Below, piece by piece: positions 55,397-63,768 of a stretch of DNA of 64,000 nt. Under the pieces are notes generated by a model, which worked only from the letters and a program-made list of their open reading frames with translations, was not told where the DNA came from and did not search any database. Position 1 is the first letter of the stretch. Each line of letters begins with the position of its first letter. Source of the DNA: JAJDZL01 sp965220665 (GTDB taxonomy: Bacteria > Pseudomonadota > Gammaproteobacteria > Arenicellales > JAJDZL01); the NCBI GenBank assembly GCA_965220665.1, contig CBDCQQ010000005.1, positions 248,001-312,000 of the forward strand, given 5' to 3'. Both the position numbers and the translations under genes were made by a program.

Positions 55397-57463
55397 ATGA
55401 GTGCTGGATTTATTGGTTCATTGATTTTGTGGCTCATCGTCGCAATTGTTGTCATTGCGGTGGTCGTTTATCTGCTGCACTGGCTATACCACCGTTCAAC
55501 AAAGGAACTCGCCTTTGTTCGTACCGGTCTTGGAGGAGAGAAAATCGTAATAAACGGCGGAGCCCTCGTCTTACCGATCGTACATGAAGTAACCCCCGTG
55601 AATCTCAACGTCGTCAGAATAGCAGTCTCTCGAACAAAAGAGGATGCAGTGATTACCAAGGACCGTATGAGAGTTGATGTGGAAACCGAGTTTTTCGTAC
55701 GTGTTATGCAGGAAAAGAGCGCGGTCTCAGCCGCAGCCTCAACTCTTGGTCGAAGAACTTTGGATTCCGGACATTTGGCAGAGCTACTGTCAGGTAAATT
55801 TGTAGGCGCACTTCGATCTGTGGCCGCTGAAATGAGTCTCGACGAAATGCACGAGCACCGCAGTGATCTTGTCGCTAATGTTGAGGAACGCGCCAAAATT
55901 GCTTTGGCGCAGAACGGACTTGAACTTGAATCCGTCGCAATCACCGATCTCGATCAAACCAGCCTGGAATACTTCGACCCTGCCAATCGGTTCGATGCCG
56001 AAGGTATGACGCAATTGATCGAAGAGATTGAAACACGGCGGAAACTTCGTAATGACGTTGAACAGGCTTCAATGGTTGCCATTCGCAGTCGAAATTTAGA
56101 GGCCGAAAAAGAAACTCTGAAACTGGAACAGGAAAGCGAGAGTTCAAGACTCGACCAGACACTCGCACTGGAGTCCATGCGCGCTCAACAGCAAACTGCT
56201 GTACAGCAGACACGTTCGGCCAAAGAAGCAGAAGCAAACCAATCTCTCATAGAAAACGAGCAAAGCACCCGTCAGCGGGAAATTATTCGACAACGCGTTT
56301 TGGATGCTGCTGAAATTGAGGCACGGGAAGAGGTGGAAAAAGTCCGCATTGCTCATGAACGTGCTTTGGAAGAAGCTCGAATTGATCGAGAGCACAAAGT
56401 GCGCATTCACGAAATCAAGCAGCAACACGAAATCGAGCATGCCGACATTCTGGCAAAAGAGGATCTCGAACGTGCCAAGATTGTCTCTGAACGTCAGCTT
56501 AGAGAAGCGAAGATCGTCGCAGAAGAAGAAATGGAGTCACGTGAAATTGCGCGTACCCGAGAAATCGATATTGCAAAACTTTCCGCAAACCAGCTTGTGG
56601 AAGAAGCGCGTATCGAACAGGAAAGAACATTGGATTCCTCAAGAATTGAACGAGATCGTCTAGTGCGGACTGAACAGATAACACAGCGACAGTCACTTGA
56701 GGAAGCTGAAATCAGCGCAAGAGATGAAGTTGAACGCGCGAGAATCGCTTCAGATCGTGGACTGGACGAAGTTCGAATTCTTAAGGATCGCGATATGAAG
56801 CGTCTTGAAGTCGAACGGGAAATGGCTCTAGAGCTTGCTGAAATCGAACGACAGATCAATGTGTTGAGCAAGCAGTCAGAAGAAGCTGTCACAAGGGCTG
56901 AGACAGAGTCGGCAAGAGCCAAGGCAGTCGAAGCGGAGGAGCACGTCAGGACGGTGCGTGAGACTGAAGTTGCTGAACGTCTGGCTTCTGTTGATCGCCT
57001 AATGGCGCAGAAAGATGCGGACACTATGAGGATTGCCGCGGAAGCTGAGAAAGTGACGGCCGCAGTCGCTGCAGAAGCACAAAGACTTAGAAACGAAGCT
57101 GAAAATATTCTTTCGAATGATGCTCGCACCGGCCTGTTGCGAATGAAGATCATCGAACGCCTCGAAGGTATCGTACGTGAAAGCGTCAAACCGATGGAAA
57201 ACATCGAAGGTATTAAGATTTTGCATGTCGATGGTTTAGGTGGTGGTGGAGACGGTCATCGTTCGCCAACTGATGAAGTCATCGAAAGCGCCCTTCGCTA
57301 TCGTGCACAGGCTCCGCTGATCGACGAGTTGATGAAAGATATTGGTGTTTCCGGATCAAATGTGTCCGGCATGGGTGATATCTTCAGATCGGCCAGAGAT
57401 GCGCAAACCCTTCAGCAGAACCTGAAGTCTGCAAAGAAGGACGATAAAAAGTCAGACAGTTAA
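55397..57463 (+). CDS. flotillin/SPFH-domain membrane protein
   Basis: A 688-residue protein from the ATG at 55397, with AGAGGAAT upstream. A single N-terminal membrane helix (about 6-30) is followed by an SPFH/band-7 domain (about 45-220) and a very long coiled coil (about 230-600) rich in E-R-A-R-I repeats. The region after about 620 holds a glycine-rich turn and a short C-terminal helix. Flotillins form membrane microdomain scaffolds. It starts 13 bp after the TIM-barrel gene, so it belongs to the same operon. A longer in-frame start at 55301 overlaps that gene and is unlikely. Confidence 0.88.
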   Translation: MSAGFIGSLILWLIVAIVVIAVVVYLLHWLYHRSTKELAFVRTGLGGEKIVINGGALVLPIVHEVTPVNLNVVRIAVSRTKEDAVITKDRMRVDVETEFFVRVMQEKSAVSAAASTLGRRTLDSGHLAELLSGKFVGALRSVAAEMSLDEMHEHRSDLVANVEERAKIALAQNGLELESVAITDLDQTSLEYFDPANRFDAEGMTQLIEEIETRRKLRNDVEQASMVAIRSRNLEAEKETLKLEQESESSRLDQTLALESMRAQQQTAVQQTRSAKEAEANQSLIENEQSTRQREIIRQRVLDAAEIEAREEVEKVRIAHERALEEARIDREHKVRIHEIKQQHEIEHADILAKEDLERAKIVSERQLREAKIVAEEEMESREIARTREIDIAKLSANQLVEEARIEQERTLDSSRIERDRLVRTEQITQRQSLEEAEISARDEVERARIASDRGLDEVRILKDRDMKRLEVEREMALELAEIERQINVLSKQSEEAVTRAETESARAKAVEAEEHVRTVRETEVAERLASVDRLMAQKDADTMRIAAEAEKVTAAVAAEAQRLRNEAENILSNDARTGLLRMKIIERLEGIVRESVKPMENIEGIKILHVDGLGGGGDGHRSPTDEVIESALRYRAQAPLIDELMKDIGVSGSNVSGMGDIFRSARDAQTLQQNLKSAKKDDKKSDS

Positions 57464-57467
57464 TGCC

Positions 57468-57905
57468 ATGCCAACCGCATACGCTTCTGCCGTCATCAAT
57501 GCACCCGCAACACGGGTGTGGAGTACTATTCGGGACTTCAACGCCTTACCGGCGTGGCATCCCCTAATTGCCGACAGTCGGATCGAAGGCGGTGCACCAT
57601 CAGATCAAGTCGGATGCGTACGCGCTTTCAATCTGAAGGATGGCGGATTCATTCGCGAGCGCCTGCTCGCGTTGTCTGATTACGACTACTGCTGTGTCTA
57701 CTCCATTTTGGAAAGTCCGATGGGTGTAGAAAACTATGTCGCTACACTCAAACTGACTCCAATTACCGATGGCGATCGAACATTCGGCGAGTGGACAGCT
57801 GAGTTTGAGTGTGATCCAGAGCGCACACAGGCACTTGTCGATCAGATCAGTCAGGGAGTCTTTCAGACGGGCTTTGATGCATTGAACGAACGACTGAGAT
57901 ACTGA
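57468..57905 (+). CDS. SRPBCC (START-like) family protein
   Basis: A 145-residue protein with the helix-grip pattern: VINAPATRVWSTIRDFNALPAWHPLI at the start and FQTGFDALNERLRY as the long C-terminal helix. Members bind hydrophobic ligands or act as cyclases. It lies five bases after the flotillin gene and is followed by a close paralogue fused to an oxidoreductase. Confidence 0.85.
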   Translation: MPTAYASAVINAPATRVWSTIRDFNALPAWHPLIADSRIEGGAPSDQVGCVRAFNLKDGGFIRERLLALSDYDYCCVYSILESPMGVENYVATLKLTPITDGDRTFGEWTAEFECDPERTQALVDQISQGVFQTGFDALNERLRY

Positions 57906-57906
57906 C

Positions 57907-59373
57907 ATGGTCCGGGTGATGCGCAGCACCGTCATTGATGCGCCGGTATCAGCGGTGTGGAACGTGTTGCGCGACTATAACGGTCACGACCGCTGGCACC
58001 CTGCTGTCAGTACAAGCCAAGTCGAAAATGGCCTGTATGCAGATCAGGTCGGTAACGTTCGAAACTTTTTACTGACAGGCGGTGAGCGTGTTCGGGAGCA
58101 GTTACTGTCATTTTCCGATCGGGATCACAGCTTTCGTTATCGAATCGTTGAAGCTGATGTTCCGCTAGAAAACTATGTTGCCGAAGTCTCTCTACGACCC
58201 GTAACTGACAAAAATCGTACTTTCTGGTTGTGGACATCGAGATTTGACACACCTCCAGGTCTGGAACAGGAAATGCAGCAACTGGTTGCGGAAGGAGTTT
58301 ACGAAGCTGGATTTGAAGCGGTACGATCACTGGTTGAATCACCTGGGGATGTCATTACAGTCGATTCGACAGTAGCGGTGCCAGAAGAAATGGAAAGCGG
58401 CTCTGCTATGGTATTTACTCGATATGGGGAGCCCGAAGTATTCCAGATAAAACCAATCTCTGCACCACCTCCAGGCGCAGGTCAGGTCCGAATTCGACAG
58501 CGGGCCATTGGAATCAATTTCATCGACATCTATTGCCGCACTGGGTATTTTCGATTTGTAGAACCACCAGGAATAATTGGACTGGAAGCTGCTGGTGAGG
58601 TCATTGATGTCGGAGACGGGGTGACACATCTAGTTCCTGGACAGCGCATTGCGTACGCCTGTCTGCCCTTTGGTGCCTACACAACTGTGCGAACGATGGA
58701 TGCGGCGCTGGTTGTGCCTCTACCCGAATCCATTGATTTTGCAACTGCAGCTGGTTGTCTGCTGAAGGGAATTACCGCTCAGTTTCTGTTGCACCAGGTT
58801 CACCCGGTGCGTGCAGGGGAAACACTGCTTGTTTTTGCGCCAGCAGGCGGTGTCGGAAATCTGCTATGCCAGTGGGCGAGACATTTGGGAGCGACAGTAA
58901 TTGGAGCAACTACCAGTCCCGATAAAGTCCAGACTGCACTCGATGCAGGCGCTCACCATGTCATCACACCCGGACAGTTGAGCCTCGCAGAACAGGTACG
59001 AGACTTGACTGGAGGTCGAGGTGCCGATGTCATTTATGACGCGGTCGGTCGAGACAGTTTTGCACAATCTGTCGATGCACTCGCAAATTGCGGGCATCTG
59101 GTCAGTTATGGGCAAGCATCAGGCGATATTGGAAATTGGGACATTAGCTCACTTGCTTCGAATTCTGCGACAGTGTCACGACCGAACTATGCACATTACA
59201 CCGATACACATGAAAAAATTTCTTCAGTTACCTCTCAGCTTTTCGATGTCATCCAACGGGGTATTCTGAAAGTGAAAGTTCAGCACCAATATCGGTTTGA
59301 GCAGGTTGCGCAAGCGCATCGTGCACTACAAAATCGCCAAACGACCGGTTCGATCGTGCTGATGCCAGAGTGA
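57907..59373 (+). CDS. fusion: SRPBCC domain plus quinone-oxidoreductase-type MDR
   Basis: A 488-residue protein. Residues 1-140 repeat the preceding gene's SRPBCC fold (STVIDAPVSAVWNVLRDYN, HPAVS). From about residue 165 (VFTRYGEPEVFQIKPIS) it is a zinc-free medium-chain dehydrogenase/reductase of the quinone oxidoreductase type, with GINFIDIYCRTG, PGIIGLEAAG and the NADPH motif AGGVGNLLCQWA. No structural-zinc cysteine cluster is seen. The fusion suggests that the SRPBCC ligand is the reductase substrate or product. Confidence 0.85.
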   Translation: MVRVMRSTVIDAPVSAVWNVLRDYNGHDRWHPAVSTSQVENGLYADQVGNVRNFLLTGGERVREQLLSFSDRDHSFRYRIVEADVPLENYVAEVSLRPVTDKNRTFWLWTSRFDTPPGLEQEMQQLVAEGVYEAGFEAVRSLVESPGDVITVDSTVAVPEEMESGSAMVFTRYGEPEVFQIKPISAPPPGAGQVRIRQRAIGINFIDIYCRTGYFRFVEPPGIIGLEAAGEVIDVGDGVTHLVPGQRIAYACLPFGAYTTVRTMDAALVVPLPESIDFATAAGCLLKGITAQFLLHQVHPVRAGETLLVFAPAGGVGNLLCQWARHLGATVIGATTSPDKVQTALDAGAHHVITPGQLSLAEQVRDLTGGRGADVIYDAVGRDSFAQSVDALANCGHLVSYGQASGDIGNWDISSLASNSATVSRPNYAHYTDTHEKISSVTSQLFDVIQRGILKVKVQHQYRFEQVAQAHRALQNRQTTGSIVLMPE

Positions 59374-59502
59374 GTGAATCAGAAAATGAAAATCGCTGTC
59401 TCCAATTGGAATGGCAGTTGCTGTCTAGGATTTGTTGACGAGGCGAATGGCGTAATGAGCCGTCTTGATGTTCCCACGATCATCGCCGCGATCTCCAACA
59501 GT

Positions 59503-59520
59503 ATTAAACCGAAGTTCCAG
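59503..59520. repeat. left target duplication and left inverted repeat of the IS
   Basis: Target copy ATTAAA at 59503-59508, then the IS end CCGAAGTTCCAG at 59509-59520. Confidence 0.75.
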
Positions 59521-59557
59521 CGGTTTTCAGTCTGAAAAGCGACATTATCGATTGATA

Positions 59558-59583
59558 TTCAACGGTTTTCGTTGAATTTTTTT
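59558..59583 (+). terminator. Rho-independent terminator inside the IS left end
   Basis: TTCAACG (59558-59564), loop GTTTT, CGTTGAA (59570-59576), then TTTTTTT (59577-59583). It lies 84 bp before the transposase start, in the transposase's direction. It would stop transcription arriving from the host operon, limiting transposase expression and making the insertion polar. A 15-bp palindrome (59524-59538) stands just before it. Confidence 0.85.
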
Positions 59584-59666
59584 GCGTCAAGACCTACCCA
59601 TGTAATATAATGACTACAATCAATTTATTAACTTATTACTCTTATTTATGAGATATAATAATACCC

Positions 59667-61379
59667 ATGTATGTAGAAACCGTCAAAAACAGAAACTCGC
59701 CACCCGCCATCCTCGTGCGCGAATCCTACTGGCAGGACGGCAAATGTAAGAAAAGAACCCTCGCCAACCTCTCCAAACTGCCCGCTCACGTCATCGGCGC
59801 CGTGCGCGCAGAGCTGAAAAACTCCTCAGGCGCCATGCCCGAACAGTTCGATGTCGTGCGCACCATCCCCCATGGCCATGTCGCGGCCGTGCTCGGCACC
59901 CTGAAAAACCTGGGCCTTGACCGCATCATCGATGCCAGACCCTCCCGGCAGCGCCAGCTGTGCCTGGCGATGATCGCCGCCAGAATCATCGCACCGCAAT
60001 CCAAACTTGCCACCTGCAGGGGTTTCTGGGACGAAACCAGCACCGATACCCTGGGCCAGTGCCTCGATGTGACCGACGCGGACTGGAACGATCTTTATGC
60101 CGCAATGGACTGGCTCTGCACGCGCCAGAACAGGATTGAAAGGCAGCTGGCGCACAAACATCTCGCTGAAGGCGCACTGGTGATGTATGACCTGACCTCG
60201 ACGTGGGTGTGCGGGGAACACTGTGACCTGGCCAGCTACGGCCATTCACGGGACAGGAAAAAAGGCACGAAGCAGATTGAGTTCGGTCTTCTGTGTGATG
60301 CCGAGGGACGGCCGGTTGCGATCGAGGCGTTTGAAGGCAACACCGCGGATCCGAAAACCGTCATCAGCCAGGTCAACCGGTTAAGGGCGCGATTCAAACT
60401 GTCGCAGGTCGTGATGGTCGGTGACCGGGGCATGCTGACGGCTGCCCGCATTGAAGAGGATCTGAAGCCGGCGCAGTATGACTGGATTACGACGCTCAGG
60501 TCCGATGCCATCCGCCGGCTGGTGGCCGATGGCGCCCTGCAGCCCACCCTGTTTGATGAGCGCGGTCTGGGCGAGATCCGCTGTGAGCGGCTGTATCCCG
60601 GCGAGCGGCTGGTGGCGTGTCGAAATCCGCTGCTGGCGGAGCGGCGGCGGCAGAACCGAATCGACCTTCTGGCAGCCGCCGAAAAGCGGCTCGATGAGAT
60701 TGTGGCCGCCACCCGAAGGCCAAAGTACCGGTTGAAAAAACAAAGTGCGATTTACAAACGCGTCACCCGGGCGCTGGACAAATATAAGATGGGCAAGCAT
60801 TTTCACGTTCAGATTGAAGATGAATCGTTCAGTTATCAGCGCAATGAAGACGGCATCGCTGCTGAAGCGGCGCTTGATGGGTTTTATGTCATCCGCACCA
60901 GTGTGGATGAAACGAAGCTCAGCGCCTGCGAGGTGGTCGACCGCTACAAGCGGCTGTCAAAAGTCGAGCGGGCGTTTCGGTCGATGAAGACCGTCGATCT
61001 GAAAGTGCGGCCCATTCATCATCGCCGCGAGCGGCGGGTGCGCGCACACCTGCTGCTTTGCATGCTGGCTTATTATGTTGAGTTCGAGATGCGAAGCAGA
61101 CTGGCGCCGGTTCTGTTTGATGACGAAAGCGAAAAGCTGCTGCAGGTCACAGCAGCGCACAAATCACCGTCTGCACGGCGCAAGTCGCATACCAGGCGCA
61201 CCGCTGCCGGCGAGCCGGTGCACAGTTTTCAGACACTGATGAAAGACCTGGCGACACTGAGCCGGGTTCGGGTGCGTCCCATGAAAATGAAAAAAGCCGA
61301 ATACTGGATGATCACGACACCGACGGATTATCAGCAGAAGGCGTTGGATTTACTGGGGGTGAAAGTCAATATCATCTGA
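59667..61379 (+). CDS. IS1634-family (IS4-superfamily) DDE transposase
   Basis: A 570-residue transposase. YDLTSTWVCGEHC supplies the first catalytic Asp, VVMVGDRGMLTAARIEEDL the second, and the ERAFRSMKTVDLKVRPIHH segment the Glu with the Y/R/E pattern of this superfamily. The frame is complete, so the element may be mobile. Codon use is GC-biased relative to neighbours. Confidence 0.92.
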   Translation: MYVETVKNRNSPPAILVRESYWQDGKCKKRTLANLSKLPAHVIGAVRAELKNSSGAMPEQFDVVRTIPHGHVAAVLGTLKNLGLDRIIDARPSRQRQLCLAMIAARIIAPQSKLATCRGFWDETSTDTLGQCLDVTDADWNDLYAAMDWLCTRQNRIERQLAHKHLAEGALVMYDLTSTWVCGEHCDLASYGHSRDRKKGTKQIEFGLLCDAEGRPVAIEAFEGNTADPKTVISQVNRLRARFKLSQVVMVGDRGMLTAARIEEDLKPAQYDWITTLRSDAIRRLVADGALQPTLFDERGLGEIRCERLYPGERLVACRNPLLAERRRQNRIDLLAAAEKRLDEIVAATRRPKYRLKKQSAIYKRVTRALDKYKMGKHFHVQIEDESFSYQRNEDGIAAEAALDGFYVIRTSVDETKLSACEVVDRYKRLSKVERAFRSMKTVDLKVRPIHHRRERRVRAHLLLCMLAYYVEFEMRSRLAPVLFDDESEKLLQVTAAHKSPSARRKSHTRRTAAGEPVHSFQTLMKDLATLSRVRVRPMKMKKAEYWMITTPTDYQQKALDLLGVKVNII

Positions 61380-61451
61380 TCCTGCCCAGTAATGGAAATC
61401 TGAAATCACTGATATGCTGTATATTATCAGATACATACGTTATATTCCTTT

Positions 61452-61469
61452 CTGGAACTTAGGATTAAA
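61452..61469. repeat. right inverted repeat and right target duplication of the IS
   Basis: IS end CTGGAACTTAGG at 61452-61463, then target copy ATTAAA at 61464-61469. Confidence 0.75.
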
Positions 61470-61615
61470 TTGATGCCGGGAGATATCATCGCAACGGGGA
61501 CACCAGCGGGTGTTGGATTTGGGTTTGAGCCACCCAAATATCTGGTGCCAGGTGACAAACTTTGATTGGAAATTGATGGCATCGGCACACTGGAAAACCC
61601 AGACGAGGCATGGTA

Positions 61616-62395
61616 ATGGCTGACCTTAGAATAGGTAGCATGGTCATTGAAGACCAAAATGAAGGTCAGGCAGTGGTATTGATTCATGGACTGGGTGGCA
61701 CCTCAAATAGCTTTCAGACTTTGATACCCGCCCTTGATGGATATCGAATATTGCGTGTTGATCTACCCGGTGCCGGACGTTCGGAGTATCGACCTGGAAA
61801 GCCTGGCATGGCTGGTCTAGTATCAGCCGTAAAGAATGCGATGCAGGTCGCTAATGTTGACCGTGCACATTTCGTTGGACATTCGATGGGTACGTTGGTC
61901 TGTCAGCACCTGGCAGTTGAGTCACCAACACTGGTTGCAAGCCTCACCCTATTCGGTGCAATCGTTGAGCCTCTCCCAGTAGTGCGAGACGCGCTTAGGG
62001 AAAGGGCGGCTACTGCACGGGAACAGGGTATGACGGGTATTGCAGAGGCAGTATCAACTGGCAGCACAGCCGAGTCGTCTCGGCGCGAAAATCCCGTTAT
62101 CCAGGCATTCGTTCGCGAATCTCTGATGCGGCAAAACCCAACAACGTACGCGATCCATTGCGAAGCGTTGAGTGAAGCCATAGCAGCCCGCCACAACAGC
62201 ATCGAATGCTCAACGCTGTTGATCGCAGGGGAGTATGATAGTGTTGCACCAGTATCGATGAGTGAACATCTAGCTCAACATATTCCAAATGCGAAACTGC
62301 ACGTCATTCCGAACATCGGACATTGGATAATGGTTGAAGCCCCGCGACGATCCGCCGAATGTGTACGGAAACATCTAGATGAACTAAACGTATAA
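61616..62395 (+). CDS. alpha/beta hydrolase
   Basis: A 259-residue hydrolase. The oxyanion segment is VLIHGLGGTSNSF, the nucleophile elbow is GHSMG, the Asp is in AGEYDSVAP and the His in PNIGHWIMVEAP, so the triad is complete. The chosen start at 61616 overlaps the TAA of the FAH ghost (TAATG), implying that it was once translated by coupling to that gene. An ATG six bases earlier is also possible. It resembles 3-oxoadipate-enol-lactonase-like hydrolases of degradation pathways. Confidence 0.87.
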   Translation: MADLRIGSMVIEDQNEGQAVVLIHGLGGTSNSFQTLIPALDGYRILRVDLPGAGRSEYRPGKPGMAGLVSAVKNAMQVANVDRAHFVGHSMGTLVCQHLAVESPTLVASLTLFGAIVEPLPVVRDALRERAATAREQGMTGIAEAVSTGSTAESSRRENPVIQAFVRESLMRQNPTTYAIHCEALSEAIAARHNSIECSTLLIAGEYDSVAPVSMSEHLAQHIPNAKLHVIPNIGHWIMVEAPRRSAECVRKHLDELNV

Positions 62396-62421
62396 GCGTT
62401 CAGAAGTTAGGAGATAGAAAA

Positions 62422-63768
62422 ATGGCAGATAACAACTTCAGTTGGAGCGGTAACGGTACCGCTCACTCTCAGCCGGACATCGTATTTACAAATGTCCGGA
62501 TATTGGATGCCAGTGGTGAACCACCGTACAGTGGTGAAGTTACGGTATCCGGCAATCGTATCAGATCAGTCAACCGATCTGATTCAACCCGATATTCCTG
62601 GAACAATGGTGGCGGCATGCGAATTGACGGACGCGGTATGACATTGATGCCTGGAATGATTGATGCACACTTACATCTGTCTTGGAATAATGCCCCGGGC
62701 ATTGCTGCAATTCAGATGATGCCCGTTGAAGAACATGTAATTAATTGTGTTGAAATGGCAAAGGTATTGATTGATGCTGGATTCACGGCAGGATGCGGTG
62801 CCGCAGCGGCGAAACCGAGGCTGGACGTTGTCATTCGGGACGCCATCAACTCGGGTAAATGTGTCGGACCGCGCTATACTGCAGCCGGACCAGAGATTAC
62901 ATCAGTGGGTGGTCTTGGTGACACGAGTTTGCCACATATCCCTCATGAAGCCCTTAATCTCGGTATTGTTGTTTCCGGACCAGAAGAGATCCGGCGAAAG
63001 GTACGTGAGTTGATTAAATGGGGTGTTGATACCATCAAGATCAACCTCTCTGGCGAGGAGATTACGGAGATGCCAGCCAAGGTAAACCAGTTCGATGACG
63101 ACGAAATTTCAATGGCAGTTAGAGAAGCCAAGGCGCGTGACAAAAATCTCGCAGCACATGCACGGTCCAAGGAATCTGTTGCAAAGTGTGTGGAATACGG
63201 CATTGATTTCATCTATCACGCATCATTCACAGATGAAGAAACGTTGGATAAGCTCGAAGCAGCCAAAGACAGACACTTTGTTGCACCCGGACTTGCCTGG
63301 CTGATCAACACCTCACGAAACGCAGGAGACTATGGAATCAAGCCAGGCACACCAATTACGGAAGCCTACGAACGCGAACTGGAAGCCGCGGTCGACAGCA
63401 TGAGCAAGATGCACAAACGTGGCATTAAAGTTCTAGTCGGTGGCGACTATGGATTTGCGTGGACACCACATGGCACCAATGCAAAGGACATTGAGTACTT
63501 TGTGGACATGGTTGGAATGACTCCGATGGAAGCCATCCAGGCTGCAACCCGTTATGGCGGTGAAATCATGGGAATGGGCCACGAACTTGGAATGGTTCGG
63601 GAAGGCTACCTGGCTGACCTGCTTCTGGTTGATGGAGACCCTCTACAGAATGTTCGTATTCTTCAGGACAAACAGCGCATAAAGATGATCATGAAGGACG
63701 GCAAATTCCATAAAGAACCGGACCTGTCCGAAATGCACGTAGCTCGAGAGTTGCGCTACAGCGTTTAA
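62422..63768 (+). CDS. metal-dependent amidohydrolase family protein
   Basis: A 448-residue TIM-barrel hydrolase. GMIDAHLHLSW carries the H-x-H metal pair, DTIKINLSG the Lys that can be carbamylated, AAHARS and IYHASF the later His residues and VGGDYGFAW the Asp. The C-terminal beta-sandwich returns with GMVREGYLADLLLVDGDPL. It is close to Xaa-Pro dipeptidase-like and imidazolonepropionase-like amidohydrolases. Last gene of the array, with TTAGGAG before the start. Confidence 0.9.
   Translation: MADNNFSWSGNGTAHSQPDIVFTNVRILDASGEPPYSGEVTVSGNRIRSVNRSDSTRYSWNNGGGMRIDGRGMTLMPGMIDAHLHLSWNNAPGIAAIQMMPVEEHVINCVEMAKVLIDAGFTAGCGAAAAKPRLDVVIRDAINSGKCVGPRYTAAGPEITSVGGLGDTSLPHIPHEALNLGIVVSGPEEIRRKVRELIKWGVDTIKINLSGEEITEMPAKVNQFDDDEISMAVREAKARDKNLAAHARSKESVAKCVEYGIDFIYHASFTDEETLDKLEAAKDRHFVAPGLAWLINTSRNAGDYGIKPGTPITEAYERELEAAVDSMSKMHKRGIKVLVGGDYGFAWTPHGTNAKDIEYFVDMVGMTPMEAIQAATRYGGEIMGMGHELGMVREGYLADLLLVDGDPLQNVRILQDKQRIKMIMKDGKFHKEPDLSEMHVARELRYSV

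Larger units (their letters stand above)
59509..61463 (+). mobile_element. IS1634-like insertion sequence, complete, 1955 bp
   Basis: Bounded by 12-bp inverted repeats (59509-59520 and 61452-61463) matching at 11 of 12 positions, with the 6-bp direct repeat ATTAAA outside both. It holds one transposase gene. The coding part is clearly richer in G and C than the flanking genes, which points to arrival from another genome. Length, a terminal C and a 5-6 bp duplication fit the IS1634 family. Confidence 0.8.
59386..61616 (+). pseudogene. fumarylacetoacetate-hydrolase-family gene, deleted, nonsense-mutated and split by an IS
   Basis: The N-terminal 41 codons (ATG 59386, MKIAVSNWNG to IIAAISNSIK) precede the IS. 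After it, LMPGDIIATGTPAGVGFGFEPPKY then PGDKL-stop-LEIDGIGTLENPDEAW match the C-terminus of FAH-family hydrolases, with TGA at 61563-61565 where a sense codon is expected. Removing the IS and one copy of ATTAAA joins both parts in frame, so about 190 central residues were already missing before the insertion. The stop TAA at 61614-61616 overlaps the next gene's ATG. The N-terminal match is weaker than the C-terminal one. Confidence 0.72.

Noticed and set aside
56494..57204. Serine/arginine-rich minus-strand frame over the flotillin gene
   Set aside because: Its repeat-like composition mirrors the coiled coil coded on the plus strand.
59587..61395. Direct similarity CCTACCCATGTAAT versus CCTGCCCAGTAAT near both IS ends
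   Set aside because: It is direct, imperfect and not at symmetric distances. The 12-bp inverted repeats with ATTAAA outside give a better definition of the ends.
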